A stretch of DNA of 64,000 nucleotides from the NCBI GenBank assembly GCA_019671005.1, contig CM033714.1, positions 54,607,741 to 54,671,740 of the forward strand. The letters are read 5' to 3'. The stretch is from Hibiscus mutabilis (lineage: Eukaryota; Streptophyta; Magnoliopsida; Malvales; Malvaceae). The notes under the pieces are model-generated. The model was not told the DNA's origin and searched no databases. It saw only the letters and a program-made list of their open reading frames with translations. A program made the translations under genes and the position numbers. This document shows, piece after piece, positions 22,489 through 33,613 of this stretch (its first letter is position 1; each line of letters starts with the position of its first letter).

Positions 22489-23996
22489 TGTTGGAGTATG
22501 CCCAAAGATCAATCATGAGATGGTTGTAAAAGACATACTTATTTTATCTTGTTTATTAATATAAAGCCATTATTATTATTCCAGTCTTATTCTGTATGTT
22601 TATAAATAAGCTAAATTATAGTAAAGTCCTTAGAATAATATAGTTATTCTTAGAATGTCATTAGTAGAGTATTATTGTGGGCATGGACAACAATAATATA
22701 TTAAGACTAATATGTAGTTGATTGATGAAAAAGTGTTGTCATTGCCATGAAGATGTCAAAATCAATAGATAAGTATGTGTTATAGAACAACATACTGGAC
22801 TGACCCGCTATGAGCATGTTTCTTGGATTATTATGTGACAGTCACAACATTGCTCATAATGATAACTACATGTATGATCCTCAGACTTGAGATCATCATT
22901 ATTTCAACATTGTGAGGCATATTTTGATACAATCAAACGTGTGTCGTAACTGACTACGATATAAAGACTAATATTAGATATGTTGCAATCTATGTAGCGG
23001 AATATGGTTGATCAAGATAGGATTTGTCCCTCCTACATAATAGGAGTAATATCATAGGCCACTTGATTGAGTGAGACTAGAAATGCATGGCCATGATCGA
23101 ATAAATTGATATGAGATATCACAGTTATTCGTTTATAATAGTCTACTCAAGATATCAAGAAATATTAGATGGACTATACAAGTGTGACTATTCCATGACT
23201 TGTGTCCGATGTAGATATAAGGACAAAATGATGTAATACATGAAAAGAGTTAATCACGAAAAAAGGTTTTGCCGAACCACGACTTCCTGTAACTTAGGTA
23301 GCAATGATGTATTGCTAGATGCCACTCATTGCTTGTAATATTAGAATTGTTCTAGATACTATTGCTAACGTTGCATGAACCTACAAGGGTCGCACCCTAT
23401 GATTGAAACAAACAAATATCGACTAGATAGCATGTGTACAAACTTGTTGTGCACGAAATAAGTAAAAATTGAAATTATTATGATTATTGTAATTTTAGAT
23501 AGTTTCGTTTATATATATTTTAATACTAGATAATTATTATAATTATCAGATACTATTAAAATATATATATCCCTAAAGAAACCTTATTGAAGTAGAATCA
23601 AATTCTACATATTTAATTATATTTGGTTAAATATATTGTATATTTAAAGATTTTGAATTTAATTAATATTAGGGTTTTTGAATGCTATATAAAGGCATAA
23701 GGTCTAGCAGCCAAAGTATGCTTTTGCGAAAAACCTCTCTAACAATTAGAGAAGAGAAAATATTGTTCGTTTCATTCCGGTGGACTGCGTAGAGGTCAGA
23801 ACACTATTCTGACGACTTGGATTCGATATCGTGCTAGAAGAATTGGATTCTCCTAACTCCTTGCGGTTTTTAGATTTAATTAAGGTAACGTTTCATCCCT
23901 TTTCACCCCAGATTCGTTCCTCATACATGGATCACTGGTGGAATACACCAGATAATGTTTTGGCTACTCTATGGGGTGTATCGGTGTTTTCCAAAA
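22489..23996 (+). mobile_element. Solo LTR L2 (same family as L1), target duplication ACTCT
   Basis: It starts TGTTGGAGTATGCCCAAAG like L1 and ends GTTTTCCAAAA, where the terminal CA has become AA. It is 1508 bp and flanked by exact ACTCT (22484-22488 and 23997-24001). The TATA box is at 23686-23693. The hairpin after it keeps its arms (CTCTAA/TTAGAG) while the loop differs (CAA against TAG in L1). It sits inside T1 RNase H. Confidence 0.85.
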
Positions 23997-24001
23997 ACTC
24001 T

Positions 24002-26338
24002 ATGATGGAATCATAATCCTTAAGCAACTCGAACCATAATCTTTGTCTCAAATTCAACTCTTTTTGGGTGAGTAGATACTTTAAAATCTTGTGATCGATG
24101 TAGATGTAGCACTTTTTCCCATAAAGATAGTGCCTCTAAATCTTCTATGCGAAGATGACTGCCGCAAGCTCCAAATTGTGCGTGGGGTAATTCCGTTCAT
24201 GAGGCTTAAGTTGTCTCAAGGCGTAAGCAACCACCTTACCCTCTTTCATGAGAACACAACCAAGTTCGTTCAGCAAGGCATCACTAAAGACCACATAATC
24301 CTTACCCGGCTCGAGTTGCGTCAATATTGAGGCTTCTGTTAGATAAGTCTTCAATTGTTCAAAACTTTTTTGTCTCATTTTGTTCCACAAAAACGAAACT
24401 CCTTTTTGTAACAACTTGGTTACAAACGTTGTTATGATGGAAAATCCCTTGACAAAACGATGGTAATATCTGGCAAGTCCAAGGAAACTATGAACTTCCA
24501 AGATATTCCTGGGTGGTTTCCACTCTACCACTTCCTAAATCTTTTGCTGATCAACACAGATTCCATTCGCTGCCACAATGTTGCCAAAAAACGCCACCTC
24601 GGAGAAGCAAAATTCACACTTGCTAAAATTGGAAAAAAAATCTTTCCCTCAAGGTTTGAAGGAAAACACAAAGATGATAGTCGTGCTCCTCTTTCGAGCT
24701 CGAATAAACCAAAATATCATTAATGAAGATCATCATAAATTGGTCTAGGTAGGGTTGAAAGATGTAGTTCATGTGCATTGTAAGCCCAAAAGGCATTACC
24801 TAGAACTCATAATGTCCATACCGCGTCTTGAAAGTCATTTTTTGAACATCCTCTTCCACCACCTTTAACTAGTAGTAACCCCACCTCAAGTCGATCTTTG
24901 AGAATACACGGGTACCTCTCAACTAGTTAAGCATGTCATATATCCTTGGTAGAGGATAACAGTTCTTCCCTGTTACCTTATTGAGTAGATGATAGTTAAT
25001 GCACATCCTCATTAAACCATCATTTTTCTTGACAAACAAGACTGATACACACCAAGGTAAGATGCTTGGTTGAATGAATCTCCATTATAATAACTTTTGA
25101 ATCTAATTATTTAAATCTCTTGATTATATTGGTGTCATATGATACGGGGCAATGGAAACTGGTGTCGTGCCTAACATTACATCTATCCAAAACTCTAGCT
25201 TACGATCTGGAGGTAGTCTTAGTAACTCTTCTAGAAACATGTCGACAAACTCTCTAACAGTCTGAAGATTTTCAAGCCTCGAACCCTCAACACTTGTCTC
25301 AACCATGTGAGCCAAAAATGCCTCACAACCTTATTGGATCATCCTTTTTTCCACCAAGACAGACACTACGTTGGAAAGGCAAAGATTCCTCTCACCTTTC
25401 ACTACGAGCTTGGCCCCATCCAACCCTTGCAGCTTAAGGCTCTACAACCCAAAATTGCATCATGCTTAACAACCATTCTATGCCTAAAATAGCATCAAAC
25501 TCTTGGAAAGGTAGAACCATCAAATATGTAGGAAATATCGAACCCTAAACCTCTATCGAACACCTCAGATACACCTTGTCCACTAAGACATCATACCCCA
25601 AAGGACCAGTCACTCGAACCCCAACCTCTAGGTCCTCAAAAAGAATACCCCACTGATGGGATATTCCACTATGAATATAAGAATGAGTAGACCATGAGTT
25701 TACTAAAGAAACAATAGAAATAGAGAACAAGGTAAAGGTACCTGAGGTGACGTTTGTAGCCTTGTAGTCCTCTTGGGCCTTGACCGCATACTGTCTCATT
25801 GGTGCCCTTGTAGTAGATTGGATAGTGCACCCACTCTATTGTCTCAACATATGGCTCGCTCCTCCCCTAACAAACCCTCGACCTTTTTGAGCCATAAACG
25901 AAGTCCTCTAGCTCTAGACTGGGTGGCATCAACTATCACTAGATAGTCTCTCACGAAGTAATCTGGTGATCGACAACCATAGCATACTCTAATATTCCCA
26001 TGGCACTACCCACGATGCTTGTGCCCGCACTAATCACAAACAGGTGCACCTGACCCCTTATCGATCCTTCAAAACTCATTGCCGAGGAAGAGAAGTTGAA
26101 CCTCTTTCGGCTAGTAGACTCTTACCTCTTATTCGATCTTGTAGATTGACTCGAAGCTTTCTGTTTTGATTCCAATGACCTCCTTGCCCACTAGCCTGAC
26201 TATAGGTTAAACCTTGAACTTGCTCATGAGACTTTGCACTAGTGATCAAGTTTGAAAACACCTTGGGTAGGTCAACGGTCAAGAACATTTGAATTTCCTT
26301 CCTCAAACCATTTCAGAACCTTCTTGCATCTTATGTTC
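24002..26338 (-). pseudogene. T1 pol and gag: RNase H, RT, protease, gag C-terminus
   Basis: 24145-24531 has the RT/RNase H junction (VEWKPPRNILEVHSFLGLAR and GKVVAYALRQLKPHERNYPT). At about 24730 the RT active site reads IFINDILVY, so the first Asp of the DD pair is Asn. 25124-25315 holds the linker before RT (VREFVDMFLEELLRLPPDRK, PYHMTPI). 25545-25800 is a damaged protease region. 26076-26338 is the gag C-terminus, with a frame reading RCKKVLKWFEEG at the break. The Copia insertion C1 cuts gag at 26338; the other side is at 50038. Confidence 0.8.
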
Positions 26339-26343
26339 TCCGT

Positions 26344-26570
26344 TATTAAATAATGTAGCTAATGGTTGTTATTCTTTATAACAAACTTGTAAAAAGTTGT
26401 TGGGGCGTTACTCTTATCAGGCCTGTATATAATGAGTTGTAGCGGGCTTTGTAAAAATAATCCTTCGATTCAATAAAATTCAGAATTCTCCTCTTATTCT
26501 TCAAACCATCTTCTCTAACTAATTTTTCCCAAATTCTTTCTGAGTTTCTACAATGGTTAACATGGTATCA
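26344..26570 (+). repeat. C1 5' LTR and primer-binding site
   Basis: The LTR is 219 bp; its first bases are TATTAAATAATG against TGTTAAAGAATG in the 3' LTR, and it ends ATGGTTAACA. TATATAAT (26426-26433) is a likely TATA box and CAATAAAATTC (about 26468) a poly(A) signal. TGGTATCA at 26563-26570 is the primer site for initiator-Met tRNA. Confidence 0.85.
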
Positions 26571-26621
26571 TTTACTATTTCTTGATCTTGCGCTTCCGAT
26601 TGTGTTTCCTTCTTTGATCTG

Positions 26622-29600
26622 TTGATGGCGCCAGCTGATTCTGCTACTGTGATGGAGACACAACTCAATTCTCTCTCGATTGATGACGGTGGAGTTCAGG
26701 CGTTTGTGAACAAGCAGATCAATGTTTGTCTTGACGATGATAATTTCTTGCTGTGGCGTCAACAGGTAAAATTGATGATTCCTGGACATGGTTTGGAGCA
26801 TTTCCTGGATGTAGTACCGCTGGTTCCTGCCAAAACTCTCGCTGATAGTGATGGCACTCGATCCCTAAATCTCGCGTATGAAAAGTACGTGAAGCAGGAT
26901 AGCTCATTTGTGTCATGGCTTCCTTCCACGATCAGCTCTAGTATTCTTCCTCAATTTGTTGGGTTGGAAAATTCTTCAGCAATCTGGAATTTCGTTGTTC
27001 GTCGCTACTTCAAACTCTCCACACAACGTGTCATGCTTTTGCAATGTCGATTGCGCTCCTTGAAGAAAGGTAATCTTTCGATGCATGATTTTTCCAATCA
27101 GATTAAAGAGATTTACGATTTACTTGCTACGTGTGGGAGTCTAATTTCTGAGATTGAGCAGGTGGCAACTATTTTGAATGGCTTACCTTTTGAGTTTGAG
27201 CATTTTGTTGCTGTAATCATAGCAAGTCATGAGCCATATTCTTTTGATGGAGCTGTGTCTGTTTAATCGATTCTGAATCTCGTCTTGTTGATCCGTTGTG
27301 TATACCTGTTGGAATCAATAATACTACTTATGAGTCAGATAATACCTGTGTTGAGTCACAGGGATTTCAATAGATGCAATCTCTGTTTCATCCTCAAGGT
27401 TGTGGACCTCCTAGATCTGGTGGTGGACATTTTAAAGGTCGATCCAGACTGCAGTGTCAACTATGTGGTAAGCTTGGCCACTGGTTGAACGCTGTTGGTA
27501 TCATTTTAATCACTCCTTCAAGGGTTCTCAGCCTCGTTCCTCCACTAATGCTTAGGCACACTCTTGCTGTTGCACACATGAGTCTGTTGAGGGTGGTTAT
27601 TCACCTTTTGTTGGCAACTTTGATGTGTCTCCTCTAACTACTCATGTACCGCAAGTTGATTCTCCTCAAGTCAACACTCTGGTTGCTACTCCTGGTGTCA
27701 TATGGTTCCTTGATTATGGTGCTACACGCCATGTGGCTCATGATTAATATCTTCTTCAATCTGGCCAACACTACTCAGGTTAGGGTGTTGTCTATAGAGG
27801 TGATGGATCTTCCCTTGCTATCACACATATAGGACAATCTATTTTGCATTCTCCTTCTAAGAACTTGATTATTGATCAAATGTTTCTTGTTTATGATATA
27901 TCTCGAAATTTTCTTTCTATCTTCAAGTTCTCTACTGATAATCATGTTTATTTTGAATTTCACACCTCTTGTTGCTACGTGAAGGATGAAAGTACAGAGG
28001 CTATATTGCTGGAAGGTACACATGAGGGGGGGTCTCTATCAGTTCTCTGGTTCTACTTTTTCTACTGCTTCAGCTTTCACTTGCACTTCCTTACATCAAC
28101 CACATTCTGATTTTTGGCTTTGGCACATGAGGTTGGGTCATCCATCTCCAGATGTTGTGAGTATGGTACTAAATAAGCAAGTGAAATTAGATAGATTGAA
28201 TGTTTGTAATGCATGTCAACTAGGGAAGTGTCATGCTTTGCCCTTTTCTTGTTCTTTTACTGCTTATAATAAACCATTTTAACTGGTTGAGGTTGATGTT
28301 TGGGGTCCTGCATCTGTTGCCTCTGATGGTTATTTGTACTACGTATCCATTGTTAACATGTTTAGTAGGAATAGTTGGGTAAATTTGTTGAAAAAGAAAT
28401 CTGATGCTGCTGTTGCTTTCCATTTTTTTATGCTGTTGTGCAAATTGATGGATGGGGAAAATTTAGATTTCTTGAGAATTTTTTAGTTGGCTTAGGTGTT
28501 CAACATAGAGTCACTTGCCCTAGTACTTCTCAAAAGAACTGAGTTGTTGAGAAGAAACATAGACACATTGTTGAAACAACTCTCTCACTCTTGGCTCAAG
28601 CTTTCTTGCCTTTGCAATTCTAGTCTTATACAGTCTTAAGTTCTACATACTTAATTAACAGGCTTGCCACTAAATCTCTACAAAATAAATCCCCCTTCCA
28701 AATACTATATGACAAAGTGCCAGATTATAAGTTCTTGAGGTTGTTTAGGAGTCTTTGCTACCCCTATCTTAGACCATTCAACAAACAAAAACTGGACTTC
28801 AGATCCAAGTCTTGTGTTTTTCTGGGCTATTCACCCAACCGTCATGGGTATCAATGCTTGGATAGGAGCAATGGATGAGTATTTATCAGCAGACATGTGG
28901 TTTTCAATGAGATGTGTTTCCATTCTCTTCTGAGGTTCTGTCTTCAGCACCTACAACATCATCAAGGATTCATTCCATGCCTTTTCCAGATCCTCCTGGT
29001 TCTTTGAGTTCTGCTACTACTTTTGAAATGCCTAGAGGGGATACAGCTCAGGGTTCATTTATTGCTCAGGAAGAACACATTCCAGTTTCTGATCAGACTA
29101 AACAAGCATTTGAATGATTTATTGCTCAAGAAGAACAAATTACAGTTTCTGATTAGGCTGAACAAGCATTTGAACATCTTCTCTCACATCCTCATGATCC
29201 TATGTCTGCTACTTCTGGTACTTACAGTGGTGACTCATTTGTCCCTTCCAATACATGCATCTTTCCAATGACATCAGATTTAGCTGATAATGCTCCAGTG
29301 GAGAGTGATGTTTCTTGTTCAACTGAAGTTGTGGAAGAAGTAACCAATTCTTGTTCTCATTTTCAAGGAAACACCCATACTATGGTAACCAAGAGTAAGG
29401 CATGAGTGTTCAAGCCTAAAGTCTATCATCTATAGCTTGAAGATGTTCCAGCAAATGTTCATGAAGCATTGCAATGTTCTGCTTGGAAGACACCTGTAAT
29501 AGTTGAATGTCAAGCTTTGATAGATGATGGCACCTAGGAACTGGTTAAGCTTCCACCCCATCGAAAGGCTCATTTTAGGCACCTTTTAACCATTTTAACC

Positions 29601-29647
29601 TAAGTCTGGTAGAATGCAGATGGGGCTCTTGAAAGATATAAAGCCAG
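26622..29647 (+). pseudogene. C1 gag, integrase and start of RT
   Basis: 26622-27266 is Copia-type gag (DDDNFLLWRQQVKLMIPGHG; QRVMLLQCRLRSLKKGNLSM) ending at a stop. The zinc knuckle CQLCGKLGHW (about 27454) is followed by a one-base loss that shifts the frame before its last Cys. 28110-28270 is the GAG-pre-integrase domain (FWLWHMRLGHPSPDVVSMVL, CNACQLGKC). The integrase core follows with stops; CVFLGYSPNRHGYQCLDRSN (about 28813) is the usual end of the integrase C-domain. RT begins near 29459, contains a 37-bp patch from T2 (29566-29602), and is cut at GALERYKA by T2. Confidence 0.85.
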
Positions 29648-30403
29648 TGTAACACCCCTTTCCCAGTCTGGTAGAGATCCGGGTCGTTTAGTGTTATCGG
29701 AAGACTAATCAGAGGTTCAGAAAAGGTTTTAGAGTTCAAAACTTAATCTAAGTACCATATTGATTATTCTTAAGAGTTATCCATTTTGTTTGTTACTAAA
29801 CTTAATCGAGGTTGGGGTCAATTTTAAACTTTCTTAACCTTAGGGACTAAATTAAAAATTTTACAATTTAAAGGTCCTTAGCCGAAATTCAGGTTATAAT
29901 ACTAAAATTAATCTTACTAATTATTAGCCTGTGAAATTTCATCACTAACAAAGGTCATTTACCTATATGATTAGACGATACAATATTTCAGTGACCATTT
30001 TGTAAACTGTTCAAAACTGTTTTGTTATTCAGATTAACCTATTGGGTGATTTCCAAACCTTACCAAATTTTACCAGTACCCTTACAAATCATGTTCCTAT
30101 TGGTACGTCAAATTTTAGAGCGTTCGGAATCCATTTACCAAGTTTTCACCTTAGGCTCATTTTAGGCACCTTTTAACCATTTTAACCTATCCAAATCTAA
30201 GCATACAACAAAATCATTTTACCAAATCATATATAAATCTAGAAAGGCTTATACAAAACAAGTTAGTCCATATGCCACTTCGCCAGGAGTTTATAGCAAA
30301 AGATAACATACATATATGGCAGCGACGTGACTTAAAACCGCAATAACATGATCAGAGCTCGAAATTGTTCAAGGTCCTGGAAATGCATGAGACACACACA
30401 TGT

Positions 30404-30420
30404 TAGGCTTACATAGCCTA
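30404..30420 (-). other. Conserved LTR hairpin, arms TAGGCT/AGCCTA (T2 3' LTR)
   Basis: TAGGCT-TACAT-AGCCTA followed by GTGAGG on the plus strand; identical in the 5' LTR at 47169-47185. On the minus (sense) strand it follows CCTCAC, as in LTRs E and S2, and is followed by a CAG|G acceptor-like site (TTTCCAGGACC). Confidence 0.6.
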
Positions 30421-30652
30421 GTGAGGTAGTTATAACGATTACAATGAATGAAATGCATGATAACCAAATATACAAGTAGTTATACTATGCACAATTCAAG
30501 CATATTACACATATTCTCATGCTTTCATATTCACATATTACATGTCACATAGTCATAATCATAATGTCGTAGCACAATTCATAGGCACATATCACATTAA
30601 GTACCATTGGATACACGAATTCCCCTGTACACCAAAACATATAACGGAGAGT

Positions 30653-30748
30653 GGGCCGTAGCCCATGAGCCGTAGCTTCAGAGATATATCCCTTACACAG
30701 CCGACCTTATTTCCCCCACATATAGGCCGTAGCCCTGGACCGTAGTCC
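30653..30748 (-). repeat. CGTA-loop mini-hairpins in the T2 3' LTR
   Basis: Four 12-bp units with the loop CGTA occur: GGGC-CGTA-GCCC, GAGC-CGTA-GCTT, AGGC-CGTA-GCCC and GGAC-CGTA-GTCC. In the 5' LTR the second reads GAGC-CGTA-GCTC, fully paired. Three different arm pairs keep complementarity around one constant loop. Confidence 0.7.
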
Positions 30749-31683
30749 TCCCTTACTTAACCGAGCTCAATAATCCTATGGCATGCCAATTGCATCCAAT
30801 GTCCATAATTGCACAAATTCACACAGTCCATAATTTTTTTTTCAAATCATATCATATCAAAATGAGCCTTAGCTCCATATCATGTAACATTTCATATCAT
30901 TTTCATATATCACCTACGTGTAGCATATCATAGTCATGTTTGCACATATCAAAGCAATGCAAGGAACTTACCGGATTTGCCAATGGAATTCGACATAGTT
31001 GCTCTACGTGAGCCCTTAAACAAATACAAACATAATCATAAAATAATGCAACGGGATGGCACCGAGCCTATCCTATGACACAACTACACTCACCTCGACA
31101 ATTTGATGTTATTAAGACTCTCAGAAAACGACGCCCTTATTCTTGGATTTTGGAAGAGATGGCGGTTGCTCTTTATCAACCCCTTGAGCCAGTCGATAGC
31201 AAGGACTCGAATTTATCGAACCGGAAAACTTGGACTTACCAACCTATCACTGGATCGAATTATTTCTCCCTCTTGTTGTGTCTCCCCTGTAATATTCCCC
31301 CTATTTATAATAATTTGCCCTCCCCCTCATTTCTCCACAATCTCCACATAAGTTGGAGTGTGGCATGCTTTAAGGGGCATGATGCCAACGTGGCTTAAAG
31401 GCATTTAAGCCTATGCCACCTTGCGCCCCCTTTCTGCCGAATCATCCCTTATGTGGGGTGATTCACGACAATTTCCTTCAATTGAAGGAATTGTCGTGGG
31501 TCCCCCTACTCACGGTATATATCTTTTTTTACTAATAAATATAATAATAATAAATCGATTCGGTTAGCCTGAATAACCTTCATTGCTCTAAATTAGGTAA
31601 AGAACGAGCTAATTATTTAACTGGTACAAAACATTTGATCACCGAAACTTAACCCCGACTAGACCGGTTTTCGGGGTGTAACA

Positions 31684-33613
31684 ACTCTCCCCTTTAAGAA
31701 AATTTGTTCTCGAATTTTCATTTCAGGCGAACAGATGAGGATACTATTTTCGTATAGTCTCCTCGGGCTCCCATGTTGCCTCTTCAACGGAATGACTTCG
31801 CCACAAAACTTTTACTAAGGGCACAATCTTGTTACGAAGCCGTTTAACTTCTCGTGCGAGGATTTGAATAGGTTCTTCCTCGTATGTCAGATTAGATTGA
31901 ATCTTCATAGATTCCGATTCAATCACGTGGGAAAGATCTAACTGGTACTTGCGTAGCATAGATACATGGAAGACATTGTGAATCTGATTTAACTCTTCGG
32001 GGAGAGCTAATCGGTAGGCAACATGTCCAATCTTTTCAATCACCTCAAATGGACCAATGAAGCGGGGACTCAGCTTTCCTTTCTTTCGGAAATGAAAAAT
32101 CTTCTTCCATGGAGATACTTTGAGGAAGGCTTTCTCACCAACCTCGTACTGAATATCTTTTCTACCCCGATCGGCATAGGACTTATGTTGATCAAAGGCA
32201 GCTTTAAGCCGATCACGAATAATGGAAGTCATTTCTTTAGTTTCCCGAAGTAAGTCAGGACCTAGTATCTTGCCTTCACCGAGTTCAACCCAACAAAGAG
32301 GAGTTCTACACCTTCTTCCATAGAGAGCTTCATATAGAGCCATTTAAATTGAAGCCTGGTAACTATTGTTGTACGCAAACTCAACCAAGGGTAGGGATTT
32401 CTCCCACGTATTCCCGAAGTGGATGACACAGGCTTGGAGCATATCTTCCAGAATCTACAAGGAAGAATCATGATTGGTACAAACACTTATTCATATAACT
32501 TAGCAAAGGGTTTAGAGTTACCTGAATAACTCTTTCAGATTGGCCATCAGTTTGAGGATGGAAAGCAGTACTAAGATGCACTCGCGTTCCCAAGGCTTCG
32601 TGTAAGGTCCTCCAAAACCGAGACATAAATTGTGGGTCATGATTGGAGATGATAGATACCAGAATTCTATGTAAACGAATGACTTTACGGATGTACAACT
32701 CTGCGAGCTTAGGCAAGTTGAAATTCATTCTTACTGGAAGGAAGTGAGTTGACTTGGTTAATCGATCCACAATGACCCAAATGGCATCATTTTTCTTCGG
32801 AGTCAAAGGTACACCACTTATGAAGTCCATCGTGATACATTCCCATTTCCATTACGGAAGTTCAATGGGCTGCAAAAGACCCATAGGTACCTTGTGCTCG
32901 GCTTTGACTCGTTGGCCAGTCAAACACCTAGTTACGTAGTCCGTGATTTCATTCTTCATACCAAACCACCAATAGATCTCCTTTAGTTCTTTGTACATTT
33001 TGATAGCTCCAGGGTGAACAGAGAAAAGGGCTTGAATGAGCTTCACTTAGAATTTGGTTCCAAAGATCATCATCATCGGGAACACAAATACGGTGCAAAA
33101 ACACAGTAACTCTTTGGAATTCAAAGCAAAGTCAGGATCTAAGCTATCCTTGACCTTAGCAATAAGGGGTTGCAACTCCTCATCAGTTTCTTAGAGTGCC
33201 TTAATTCGAGATACAATGGTGGAGTGAACTATCAACTCAGCTAACAATTTGCCATGCTTTATGAGTCGGAAGTGAGCATTCAAGCATCTCGGAGAAGAAG
33301 TGGGCTTCCGGCTAAGAGCGTCAACCACCACATTGGCTTTACCGGGATGGTAGTTAATGACTAAATCATAATCTTTCAATAGTTCCATCCATCGGCGTTG
33401 ACGAAGGTTTAACTGTTTCTGAGTTAGGAGATATTTCAAGCTTTTGTGATCAGTGTATAGATAACACTTCTCACCATAGAGATAATGGCGCCAAATCTTC
33501 AAAGCAAACACAACTGCGGCAAGTTCTAGATCATGAGTCAGATAGTTAAACTCGTGAGGCTTGAGTTGGCGTGAGGCATAAGCTATGACTTTGCTTCTTG
33601 CATTATAACACAT
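31684..33613 (-). pseudogene. T2 pol: integrase with chromodomain-like tail, RNase H
   Basis: 31744-32343: integrase C-terminus (ALYGRRCRTPLCW, SPRFIGPFEVIEKIGHVAYR, HNVFHVSMLRKY) ending in the Tekay-type tail VPLVKVLWRSHSVEEATWEP. 32468-32830: the core has MDFISGVP (first Asp) and HPQTDGQSER (Glu), but the second motif reads SIISNHDPQF, with Asn in place of the catalytic Asp. 32852-33046: N-terminal zinc region, where TRCLTGQ shows a lost Cys. 33191-33613: RNase H with YTDHKSLKYLLTQKQLNLRQ and YHPGKANVVVDALSRK. Purine-rich minus-strand sequence at 31684-31705 is the polypurine tract. Confidence 0.9.

Larger units (their letters stand above)
29648..31683 (-). repeat. T2 3' LTR
   Basis: TGTAACACCCC to CGGGGTGTAACA, 2036 bp on the plus strand. 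Read on the minus strand, the TATA box TATAAATAGG is at 31300-31309. CGTA mini-hairpins lie at 30653-30748 and the conserved TAGGCT/AGCCTA hairpin at 30404-30420. The polypurine tract lies just right of 31683. Confidence 0.9.
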
